NCBI GenBank assembly: GCA_034678545.1
Contig: JAXDBS010000029.1
Location: forward strand, 1 to 64,000
Length of the DNA stretch: 64,000 bases
Source: UBA5614 sp034678545
GTDB taxonomy: Bacteria > Cloacimonadota > Cloacimonadia > Cloacimonadales > Cloacimonadaceae
Reading direction: 5' to 3'
Position 1 is the stretch's first letter; each line of letters starts with the position of its first letter. A model generated the notes under the pieces. The model ran no database searches. It saw only the letters and a list, made by a program, of their open reading frames with translations, and was not told where the DNA came from. Below, one piece after another: positions 24,501 through 32,024 of this stretch. The translations under genes were made by a program, and so were the position numbers.

Positions 24501-26821
24501 TGCTGCGTCTGCATGGGAACCAGCACGAAACTGACCGTGTCCGCCCTTTCCCTGCCGATCAGGTTCAGGTTGATGGAACCGTCGTCAGATGTCACGTAAT
24601 GGCTGATCTCGATGGGATAAGGATAGAAGTTTGTAAACTCAAAGATCTGTACCCTCGTTTCATCCGATAGCACATCCCCCAAATGCACTTCCAGCGGCGT
24701 GATCTCCAGCGCCTGCACCACGTTGGCATACATAGGCGTGAAAAAAGTCTCCCCCGTTTCCTGCACCTGGGCGATTATCAGATTCTGATACGGACCCGGA
24801 ATTTCTCCGTTGAAACTGACATCAATGAGCATATGCCCGAAGGGAGGAATGAAATACTCCAGTGTGTCCGCTCTGTTATTGTAGTGAACTGTGATCGCCG
24901 AGGAGCGGTCCTCTTCTTCTATGTAATGGTCTATGTTGAGCGTGATGCCCGTCTGGTTGTAAACGTCCAGAAGCTGTACATACTGTTGTCCAAGGATGGC
25001 GGTGCCGAAGCTGATCTCCTGTGGCGTGAGCACCAGCGAGGACGCCAGCACGTTGGCATGGAGCGGAATAAAATAGTCCGTTCCGCCGACTGAATCGTGC
25101 ACTACCAGGGTGTTGTCCCAAGGCCCCGCAACCAGTGCTGTATAGGTGATCTGAACCTGGAAGCTCTGCTCCGGATTGATCCAGAAATCAAGCTCCCCTG
25201 TCCTTTCCCGCCCCACCAGGTTGAAGTTTGTGGAGCCGTCGTCGCCCGTCACATACCAGTGGGTTTTTGTGGCGAACGTGCCGTCCCAGTAACAATCGAG
25301 CACCTGAACTGCTTCGCCGTTGACCGGCAGGATACCGAAATCCACACTCAGGGGAGCAATGTGCAGATGCAGAGCCGCGTTTGCCGAAAGGGGAGTCTGG
25401 TGCAGTTCTCCTGTGGCCGGCACCGATGTCCAGATGCTGCATATCATCGGTCCCGGTTCGGCCAGGGTCAGTTGCACTTCCACCATCTGGTGCGATAGGG
25501 GCGCAAGGTCATAGGACAGGGAGTCCGTCCTGTCCCGGCCCACAAGATTGAAGTTCACCGAGCCGTCATCCCCGGTGACGTAGTGGCTGATTGTCAGTAT
25601 TGAGTCAGACTGGTTGTATACGTCCATGACCTGGCTGTACTGCTGGCCGGCGTAAATATTGCCGAAATTCATCTCCAGCGGCGTGATGAAGAGGGAAGGG
25701 TTTCTGACATATCCCGACATCGGGATCTCAAAAGTGTATCCGTTGGTCAGGTCGTGCAGAAACATGCAGGCGGACCAGGGCCCGATCTCCCAGGTATAGA
25801 CGGAAGCGGTGATATCGATCGACCCGTGGGGCGGAAGGACGTAGAAGAGCGAATCCGCCCTGCCCCCTCCGGAAGGGTTCAGGTCTACCGTGCCGCTGCT
25901 TGCGTTGCGCGCAGCCTGACCCACGGCGACAGTGGCGCCGGTGTTGTTCGTGACTGTCATCGGCACGTTGACCGTCACGCCCGGAATGATGTAATCCCCG
26001 CACTTGAGATAGCGTGGACGGCCCAGCGTCGAATCCTCCGGTTCCTCATTTTCCCAGCCGAGAGTGATGACTTCCGGCCACCAGTCCACGTGACTGGGTT
26101 CGAGAAAGAGCTGCGCCGAGCCTGCTCCCGGCGATTGCCCAAACAGGTTGACCAGGATCTTGGTTGTGTCGGTCTCGAGCGTGATGGACAGGCTTTCCGG
26201 CCTGACGCCGCCATACTCCAGCAAATCTATCAGGCCCGTCCCCGGCGTCAGGTATTCCACCCTGGCGTTAAGTTCGCACGTTACAAGGTTGGGATTATGG
26301 AGCTCCAGCACAAAGCTGTGCAGCTCGCCGGGATGCACCGTCCCGAAGTTGTAACTCGCGGGATGGGGATAAAAGACCATCATGTTATGCGCGTCCACCG
26401 GTATGATGCTCATCTCCATCGTGGCCATGTCCACCACCTGCAGCAGCGTGCCCCAAAAGCCCGGCAGCTGCGGCGTGTACAGCAACTCAACGAGCCTCGA
26501 TCCAAACGGCGGCAGGTCGAAGATCAGAGTGTCCGCCCGCTCCCGTCCCGCCAGTTGCAGATCGACCGCCCCGCCGTCTCCCAGGACGAAAACGCCCACG
26601 AACATCGGCGCCGGCGCGGGATTGGTGATGGTTATCAGCTGCACCCTGGACTCGTCCATACGCACATCCCCAAAATGGATTTCCGGGGGATCGACGAAGA
26701 AAAAGCGGTCCGGCCGGCTTGCCGTGTCGGGGGTCGGCAATGCCTCGGCGGGCGTCTGGGCCTGGAGAATGGATAGGATGAGAAACGCAAATACAAGCGC
26801 GATCGAAACGTTTGCTTTCAT
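21515..26821 (-). CDS. Giant secreted ASH/choice-of-anchor D repeat protein
   Basis: A protein of 1,768 residues starting at the ATG at 26821, where AGGAGG lies seven bases upstream and a signal peptide (MKANVSIALVFAFLILSIL) begins; the frame is open 32 codons further upstream but without those signals. About 15 tandem beta-sandwich units of roughly 100-120 residues follow, each opening with a strand like ITPLEVHFGNV. This is the signature of ASPM-SPD-2-Hydin (choice-of-anchor D) domains. Seven units share the motif HYVTSDDGSINLNLIGR, or a close variant, followed by (E/D)R.DSL. The C-terminus is a fibronectin III-like module (LLEWDPVPDAIGYNIY), which may serve for export or anchoring; there is no FlgD-like sorting domain. 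Probably a surface or matrix adhesin; no enzymatic motif is seen. Confidence 0.88.
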   Translation of the reverse strand: MKANVSIALVFAFLILSILQAQTPAEALPTPDTASRPDRFFFVDPPEIHFGDVRMDESRVQLITITNPAPAPMFVGVFVLGDGGAVDLQLAGRERADTLIFDLPPFGSRLVELLYTPQLPGFWGTLLQVVDMATMEMSIIPVDAHNMMVFYPHPASYNFGTVHPGELHSFVLELHNPNLVTCELNARVEYLTPGTGLIDLLEYGGVRPESLSITLETDTTKILVNLFGQSPGAGSAQLFLEPSHVDWWPEVITLGWENEEPEDSTLGRPRYLKCGDYIIPGVTVNVPMTVTNNTGATVAVGQAARNASSGTVDLNPSGGGRADSLFYVLPPHGSIDITASVYTWEIGPWSACMFLHDLTNGYTFEIPMSGYVRNPSLFITPLEMNFGNIYAGQQYSQVMDVYNQSDSILTISHYVTGDDGSVNFNLVGRDRTDSLSYDLAPLSHQMVEVQLTLAEPGPMICSIWTSVPATGELHQTPLSANAALHLHIAPLSVDFGILPVNGEAVQVLDCYWDGTFATKTHWYVTGDDGSTNFNLVGRERTGELDFWINPEQSFQVQITYTALVAGPWDNTLVVHDSVGGTDYFIPLHANVLASSLVLTPQEISFGTAILGQQYVQLLDVYNQTGITLNIDHYIEEEDRSSAITVHYNNRADTLEYFIPPFGHMLIDVSFNGEIPGPYQNLIIAQVQETGETFFTPMYANVVQALEITPLEVHLGDVLSDETRVQIFEFTNFYPYPIEISHYVTSDDGSINLNLIGRERADTVSFVLVPMQTQQVEMVYTPQTPGYWTCDMQAFDHTNLVSYFIPVDAYNIPVFYAEPLFYDFGTVVPGYTYSSTFQIFNPNSYDQEIHIETVYLFGDIGCINLEIMGGFRPDSLTAIAVSEETLNVKLDLTPLSSTPGEVQLELTNSHGYQEELVRIWIPGQTIEWLPYYLDFGVVYIQSDIEGYNLMYLLQHLQSGIDVSAYAAAHPNAVSLTDPTEQGGRDRADSVYFHMDPGVEYAMEIRLYPEQVGAWSDSLVLYCHTTGETFYVPMTATVMEEPSIHINPPDLNFGNVYPGELRVLVMDVHNETDSILTISHYVTSDDGTINLNLIGKSRPDSLSYTIQPQENVMVEVHFLRTEQGPYDNSIMTNILETGEAFETPIAGFVTPPLYIAPAFLDFGNVLNSSVVSQVMGLQNASDSTLTISHYVTSDDGAINLNLIGRDRTDSLAYQILPWQTQEVQVTFTALEPGPYDNTIMVHESGSGADFYIPVHAHVVDLLDITPQYVNFGEVTAGDTLYQTFSFTNYSTETMNVSHYVTSDDGSINLNLIGRRERSDSLYFTLLPAESRQVQMTARINAVGPWSRTLMAGSADARNWFDIIVDAFGLPDVLMGPPHLDFGEVQMGGSSERTVKSEPRRQIELPAFQYEWSFYHGENVEVDLEGNPRSRDDSLLVIQSCNDTVFVRVTFTPDIPGPWSDELVIAELNSGMIYNIPMSAYVLPPPPLIITPLEVHFGNVPMNETRIQPFYFTNNSDVPLQISHHVTGDDGSVNLNLIGRVRSDSLYFELAPHLTATVMMEFTPQTPGFWSCNMTAYEHTTGTLQGFTVDSNNLPVVFISVPVDSVVVRYPGEIELTSIEVENPQSFPLLITADVEDDDWRSKITYTGLERADSLEFTVAGNSTAHVGIRIEPLHPGLSRTILGFHIYAYNTEYEAEVVLNIGAHGPNLRISRLSDNILLEWDPVPDAIGYNIYTSDNPYGPFQIYGTVQGTSQVMPTGGYFGAYIVTVEF
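21890..26740 (-). repeat. Tandem repeats encoding ASH units
   Basis: The gene carries diverged internal DNA repeats. A block of about 50 bases encoding the SDDGSINLNLIGR segment recurs near 22216, 22892, 23217, 23546, 24556, 25213 and 25540. The copies at 23217, 23546 and 24556 are the most alike, which points to recent duplication or gene conversion among those units. Confidence 0.75.
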
Positions 26822-26862
26822 GAGTCGCCTCCTGTGCTCAAGCACATTTATGAATGCAACTC

Positions 26863-26892
26863 TTTTATTCTCGCCAAACTCTATCCTGTCAA
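26863..26892 (-). promoter_or_regulatory. Possible promoter of the ASH-repeat gene
   Basis: On the minus strand TTGACA (26892-26887) follows an A-rich tract; ATAAAA stands 18 bases downstream (26868-26863), about 40 bases before the ATG. The -35 box is perfect, the -10 box is poor. Confidence 0.4.
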
Positions 26893-26945
26893 GCTTTTTT
26901 TTAAGGGTTTCAAACACCCTTGCGGGGCATGCCCGTTGCGGATCG

Positions 26946-27013
26946 CCCCTGCTTGCACTACGGACCCATTACGGACCCAATACGGACTTTGTCCGTAATG
27001 GGTAAGTAATGCT
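26946..27013. repeat. Dispersed palindromic repeat, copy 2
   Basis: Nearly identical to 1202-1269. Here the perfect inverted repeat is shorter (ACCCATTACGGAC at 26964-26976 and its complement at 26991-27003), because the left end reads CGGAC where copy 1 has CTTAC. This creates three direct TACGGAC units in a row. It lies between two divergent genes, close to the promoter of the subtilisin-like gene. Confidence 0.8.
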
Positions 27014-27064
27014 TCCCGGGGCGAAGCGGGAGGGAAAGCCTGAAACAGGTTCAGAAATAATTGC

Positions 27065-27094
27065 TTGACACCAGATGAATTCCGGAAACATAAT
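27065..27094 (+). promoter_or_regulatory. Possible promoter of the subtilisin-like gene
   Basis: TTGACA (27065-27070) is followed after 18 bases by CATAAT (27089-27094). The spacing and sequence suit a housekeeping promoter; the ATG follows 88 bases later. The promoter consensus of this phylum is not known to me. Confidence 0.45.
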
Positions 27095-27182
27095 ACAATC
27101 AAGCTGAAAACATAAGAAAAACATCAATCGGAATCCATACCGGCGTCCGGGCCGGAAAGGCCTGACGCACAAGGAAGAGAAG

Positions 27183-30100
27183 ATGAAAAAAGCCGTTTTG
27201 TCAATTGTTCTGCTTATCTGCACCGCCCTCCTGATCCACGCCCACGCTTTGCCGGAAGACCGTGTAATCAGGCCTGCATATGCGCCCGACAAGGTGAATA
27301 TTCAGCTTACGGCTGGGGCTTATGCCCAAACCGATATCCCGGAGATCATGTATGCTGAGGTACCGTCTTTCCGTATCAGGGAATTGGATGACCTGCTGGC
27401 GCAGCTTAAGGTCAGCAAGACCATCCGTTCTCACCGCAAGGTGAAGGACACTGCCTGGGAGAAAGCCACCGGCTTTGACCGCTGGTTCCAACTAACGGTT
27501 CCGGGAGGGACGGATATACTCAGGACGGTGGAAATGCTTAAGGCCAGCCCCCTGATCCAGACTGCCAATCCAGAGTATATGGGATATCCTGACACGGTTC
27601 CCCTCGATCCCCTTTATGCAGATAACTGGGGACACAACAACACGGCACAGCTGCCGGCCTGGATTCCTCTTGGCTATAGCGGAAGCCACTCAGGTGATCC
27701 GGTGGGAACCATTGGATTTGACAGCAATGCGCAAGCTGCCTGGGACGGGGCCCAGGGATTTGGTGCAGCATCAATTATAATAGCTATAATTGACACAGGC
27801 GTTGACCTTACTCATCCGGACCTGCGCCTGACCGCGGGATATGATTTTGGGGATGATGATGCAGATCCCTCGCCCAACCTCGGTTATGACGACTGTTATC
27901 ATGGCACATGCTGTGCCGGAATTGCCGGTGGCAAGGCAAACAACAGCATCGGAACAACCGGCGTAGCGGGCGGTTGTACGATAATGCCCTTAAAAGTGTG
28001 CACTACAAATGGCATATGGTTACTTACCTATGTGGCAAATGCCCTGACCTACGCGGCAGACCAGGGCGCTGATGTCATAAGCATGAGCTTTGGCTTTTCA
28101 ATGGATGTTGGAGACAGCCCGGTGACAGACCAGGCAATAGTGTATGCTTACGTCAATGGAACAGTCCTGTTCGCTTCTTCCGGGAACGACAATGGCTCCA
28201 GTGATCATCATTACCCATCATGCCATCCGCAGGTGATCAGCGTCGGGGCAGCCAGCCCATGCGGAGAAAGGAAAAGCCACACTTCCTGCGATGGTGAATA
28301 CTGGTGGGGCTCGAACTATCCACCTGAGATCATGGCCCCCACTATCCTTCCAACAACAGACATTATGAATTATGGGGGTGAAAACAGCGGTGACTATTAT
28401 ATGTGGTTTAACGGCACCTCCTGTTCCTGCCCTTATGCTGCGGGAGTTGCTGCTCTTATGCTTTCAAAAGTATCTGATCTCTCTCCTTTAGAGATAAGAA
28501 ACATCATCACCGCATCCGCCACCGACATGACTGTGGACGGAGGTGCAGGATATGATCTGTACACCGGCTATGGATTGGTTAATGCTGAAGCCGCTTTGCT
28601 AATGGTGGGCAATGTCTGGACCGGCGCTATCTCCACAAATTGGAACAACGGCCTGAACTGGTCGAGAGGCATTCCGACCGCCGATTCGGATGTGTTGATC
28701 CATCCGGTTACAAATGGCAGGTACCCAACCCTGACAGTCTCTGGAGCCGTCTGCCGCAGCCTGTTCATCAACAACGGAGCCTCTTTGAATCTGACCAGCG
28801 GCAGCACTTTGACCGTGGACCTTGATATGAACGCGCGCGGCAGTGTGATCAACTCGGGCGGAGTTCTGACCGTGGAAGGCGACCTGGTCTCGAGCGGAAC
28901 ATTCAATATTAACACAGCCGCGCATGTTTATGTCTATAACGATCTGTACTGGAAAGCCGGAGCGATTGTCAGTGCCCAGTCCAACGACTGCTGGTACCAG
29001 GTGAGCGGCAACATGACCTTTGAGCAGAACTCAAACGTATATATGAACTACGGAATCTTTTACTTCAACGCCAACGGCAATTCGACGGTTTACGTCAATG
29101 AGGACGCCCACATCGGAGTGCTGGTTTCATATAAAGCCAGCCCCTACATTTTAACTGTGGACGGAAGCGCGGACAAAACGCTGTACCTGAACAGTGGTCT
29201 CCAGGTCAGTAGCGGATACAGGATGAATGTTGCCTTTACCGGCAGCATCTGTCTGTATGGAAACCTGGTGGGAGGTGGCCTGTTAACCTGCAGTGCGGGA
29301 AACATAACCTTATTAGGCAACGCAAACTGCAACATAACCAACAGCAGCACAGGGGGATCGTATTTCAATACGCTGGTCATAAATCTGCAAAACAGCCACT
29401 TGGCAAACCTCCTCACTCCCATCAAGCTCAAGGGTAACCTGCTGATCAGTAACGGCACCCTGGTCACGAACAACAACGGCATCGAAATCTACGGCAACTG
29501 GATCAACAACGTGGGTGAATCCGGCTTCCAGAGCGGTACTGGAACCGTCACTTTTACAGGGCAGCAGCCTTCCACGATAACCAATGAGCATTTTAATACG
29601 CTGGTAAACCAGAAGTATGAAACCGAGCAGATCATAATCCCGGAAGGCAGCTCTGTTAGGATTGCTTCCTATGACTGGGTGAACCAATCGGGAACGCTCA
29701 GGGTTAACGGCGGTTTCCTGATGATAGACGATCTGGTTGATTATGGGATTTATGGTTTATGGCGGGTGGATGCAGGTGAAGCGGAAGTGCATCAGGATGC
29801 TGCCGGCACTTTGAACCTCTCCGGCTGGATCACCATGAACGGAGGCTTGCTCAGGTTTGTCCAGGAAGGCTCTGCCGGCACTTCCACCTGGACCGGGGGA
29901 AGCCTGGCCATGAGCGCAGGAGTGATTGAATTTCCAAACTCCAGCATCAGCATTCCCTCCGGCACAACAGGTTTCAGCTGCACCGGCGGCACTGTCAGGA
30001 CTCCCTACAATCTGTCAGTGGCGCGCAGCTATCTCCACATCCATTATCTGAATTTCGAAATGTACGGATCGACAGATGCCTTCCTGAGCATGTCAGGTTA

Positions 30101-31781
30101 TTCCAGCCTGGGCATCCTAACCATCAATAAAGCTGCCAGACAGCAGTCAGAACTGATCTCGGCGGGCAAGCCGGCCGCTTCGGAAGAGGGTCAGCCACAG
30201 CGCACCAATTCAGTGAACCTGACCTCAGGAGTTAACGTCGGCTACACCTTGAATGTATTGAGCGGCACCCTGAACCTGAACGGTTACGGCCTCACCGCAT
30301 ACGGGGGCATCACGGTCAGCGGCAACATCCAGATGGCGTCCGGCACCCTCGATTCCTATACAGCGGACTTCATCTGGGAAAACGGCAGCACCACCAATAT
30401 TACGGGAGGCAACATCCTGTGCGAAGGCAACTGGGCCTTCATGGCCGGCTCCGCCGCCCATCTGGACGCGCTTTCCATCACGCTGCAGACCGATGACGAC
30501 GACCGCACCATCACAAGCTGCAGCACCGATTCCTGGTTCGGTGACCTGACAATCTCCATGTACACAGACTACGAAATCATCTATGCCTTGTCCACGTCCA
30601 GCACCGTTCCCCTGCAGGTGCACGGCTGCCTGGCGATCAGCGAAATGACCTGTTTTGACCTAGGCTCCCGGTCTGCCGCAGTGCAAGAAAACGTGACCTT
30701 GAGCGGTACCAGCCGTCTGAGGCTGGGCCCGGACGCAGTACTGTCCGTGGGCAGCGGGACCCATTCCCTCACAATCAACAGCGGTTGTCAGCTGCAGGCC
30801 TTGGGAAGTATCGACCACCTTGCCAGAATAACACACCTTTCCGGTAACTACAGCTTTATCCTGGAAGCCAACTCGACCATCAGCGCCCAATACACAGTCT
30901 TTGAATACATGTCCAACAACGGCGTATATGTAAAAGACGGCGCTGTAGTGAACACCGACTATCCCTTCAGCTATTGCATATTCCAGAACGGGACGGCGGG
31001 CGGCACCCTGCTAACCGTCAACAACGCCCAGACCCTGGAAGTCTATGCCGCGGACTTTCCGGCCAATACCTGGGGCGGAGCTTCCAATGTAACGAAAACC
31101 GCCAACCAAGGCGTGGTTAACTTTGTCAATTACACGGGTGAATTCGGTGGCGAAAGCTTTGATAACGACATCAACAACCGCATCAGCTGGTCCTCCAGCC
31201 AGAGCGAGCTCTCGATCACGTCCTTTAGCGCTGGCCCAGCAGGCCAGTATGTCTGCTACCCGGTAGTCTTCAGTTGCACGGTTCTCAACAGTTCTGACTT
31301 CCCCACCTACGGCCCGGTCCGGGTGGATGTTTATTATGACCGCGCCACCGAGCCCCCGGACGGACTCGCGGGCGATCAGCATGTCTATCTGGACCCGATT
31401 GCAGGAGGGCAAACCGCAATGGCGGATTTCGCCCCGGCTAGCAGCGAAACAGCAGGGACCCACAATGCCTGGTTCAGGGTGGACGCCCTGGGCGAGATCA
31501 GCGAAACCAACAACGATAACAACGCCGCAGGCCCGCTGGCCTTAGAGTGGCTGCCTATGCCGGAGCCGCAGATCACGTCCATAGCCCTGGACCCGGCCGG
31601 CGGCCTGAACCTGAACTGGACCTATCCCCTCGGCTGCGACTGTTTCAAAATCTACAGCGGCCTGGATGTCACCCAGCCTTTTACCACCCTGATCGGGACT
31701 GTCACCGAAACATCATTCCATGACCCACAACTGGGAGAAAAACTGCTGTACCGGGTGACAGCCGTCAAGAACTGGCCTTGA
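27183..31781 (+). CDS. Secreted subtilisin-like (S8) protease with beta-helix and CARDB domains
   Basis: A 1,532-residue exported protein with a signal peptide at 1-20. After a propeptide-like region comes an S8 subtilase domain (about 150-480) with the complete triad: Asp204 in IIDTGVDLTHPD, His240 in CYHGTCCAG, Ser413 in NGTSCSCPYAAG (Cys replaces the usual Met after the Ser). A long passenger rich in Gly, Asn, Ser and Thr, predicted to be a beta-helix, fills about 480-1350. It includes a GNWINNVG..GF..GTGTV module shared with the next gene. A CARDB-like sandwich (about 1345-1450) and a C-terminal fibronectin III-like module (LNLNWTYPLGCDCFKIY, ending VTAVKNWP) follow. It is probably a surface-attached or released protease. 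The start has a GGAAG binding site. Confidence 0.9.
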   Translation: MKKAVLSIVLLICTALLIHAHALPEDRVIRPAYAPDKVNIQLTAGAYAQTDIPEIMYAEVPSFRIRELDDLLAQLKVSKTIRSHRKVKDTAWEKATGFDRWFQLTVPGGTDILRTVEMLKASPLIQTANPEYMGYPDTVPLDPLYADNWGHNNTAQLPAWIPLGYSGSHSGDPVGTIGFDSNAQAAWDGAQGFGAASIIIAIIDTGVDLTHPDLRLTAGYDFGDDDADPSPNLGYDDCYHGTCCAGIAGGKANNSIGTTGVAGGCTIMPLKVCTTNGIWLLTYVANALTYAADQGADVISMSFGFSMDVGDSPVTDQAIVYAYVNGTVLFASSGNDNGSSDHHYPSCHPQVISVGAASPCGERKSHTSCDGEYWWGSNYPPEIMAPTILPTTDIMNYGGENSGDYYMWFNGTSCSCPYAAGVAALMLSKVSDLSPLEIRNIITASATDMTVDGGAGYDLYTGYGLVNAEAALLMVGNVWTGAISTNWNNGLNWSRGIPTADSDVLIHPVTNGRYPTLTVSGAVCRSLFINNGASLNLTSGSTLTVDLDMNARGSVINSGGVLTVEGDLVSSGTFNINTAAHVYVYNDLYWKAGAIVSAQSNDCWYQVSGNMTFEQNSNVYMNYGIFYFNANGNSTVYVNEDAHIGVLVSYKASPYILTVDGSADKTLYLNSGLQVSSGYRMNVAFTGSICLYGNLVGGGLLTCSAGNITLLGNANCNITNSSTGGSYFNTLVINLQNSHLANLLTPIKLKGNLLISNGTLVTNNNGIEIYGNWINNVGESGFQSGTGTVTFTGQQPSTITNEHFNTLVNQKYETEQIIIPEGSSVRIASYDWVNQSGTLRVNGGFLMIDDLVDYGIYGLWRVDAGEAEVHQDAAGTLNLSGWITMNGGLLRFVQEGSAGTSTWTGGSLAMSAGVIEFPNSSISIPSGTTGFSCTGGTVRTPYNLSVARSYLHIHYLNFEMYGSTDAFLSMSGYSSLGILTINKAARQQSELISAGKPAASEEGQPQRTNSVNLTSGVNVGYTLNVLSGTLNLNGYGLTAYGGITVSGNIQMASGTLDSYTADFIWENGSTTNITGGNILCEGNWAFMAGSAAHLDALSITLQTDDDDRTITSCSTDSWFGDLTISMYTDYEIIYALSTSSTVPLQVHGCLAISEMTCFDLGSRSAAVQENVTLSGTSRLRLGPDAVLSVGSGTHSLTINSGCQLQALGSIDHLARITHLSGNYSFILEANSTISAQYTVFEYMSNNGVYVKDGAVVNTDYPFSYCIFQNGTAGGTLLTVNNAQTLEVYAADFPANTWGGASNVTKTANQGVVNFVNYTGEFGGESFDNDINNRISWSSSQSELSITSFSAGPAGQYVCYPVVFSCTVLNSSDFPTYGPVRVDVYYDRATEPPDGLAGDQHVYLDPIAGGQTAMADFAPASSETAGTHNAWFRVDALGEISETNNDNNAAGPLALEWLPMPEPQITSIALDPAGGLNLNWTYPLGCDCFKIYSGLDVTQPFTTLIGTVTETSFHDPQLGEKLLYRVTAVKNWP

Positions 31782-32024
31782 GGGGCCAAGGCGAGCACTC
31801 CCATAAACCAGGCAAAACCGGGAGAATTGGAAATTCAGTAAAAATACGGTTGCTTACATAGATTACAATCAGTTAAAAAGACAGCATTATCAGATACCGT
31901 AAAAATCAGAAAATTTTACATTGACAATTAAGCCAAGATATTCACAAAGTCCATTATGATAGCTATTCATAAAACCCGTATCTTAGGAAGCGATAACATA
32001 TAATATTAAAAGAGGGAGGCTGCC
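31782..32024. other. Intergenic region between the paralogous surface genes
   Basis: A 243-base A/T-rich spacer. TTGACA lies at 31921-31926, about 100 bases before the next start codon, and TATAAT occurs near 31999-32004, without correct mutual spacing. A short hairpin GCCTTG/CAAGGC right at the end of the preceding gene lacks a T run. The downstream ATG has a strong GGGAGG binding site. Confidence 0.4.

Larger units (their letters stand above)
26822..27182. other. Divergent intergenic region between two surface-protein genes
   Basis: A 361-base region holding the start regions of two divergent genes. It contains the second copy of the palindromic repeat (26946-27013), a TTGACA box for each direction (26892-26887 on minus, 27065-27070 on plus) and A/T tracts next to both boxes. 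No gene is visible. Confidence 0.55.

Noticed and set aside
22216..25600. Seven similar blocks of about 50 bases, first considered as a CRISPR-like or insertion repeat
   Set aside because: They encode the conserved SDDGSINLNLIGR segment of ASH units within one long reading frame.
25754..26776. A 340-codon open frame on the plus strand
   Set aside because: It is antisense to the ASH-repeat gene. The product is Arg/His-rich and low in complexity, without a ribosome binding site or domain.
31775..31800. Hairpin GCCTTG/CAAGGC at the end of the subtilisin-like gene as a terminator
   Set aside because: The stem is only six base pairs, partly inside the coding region, and no T run follows.
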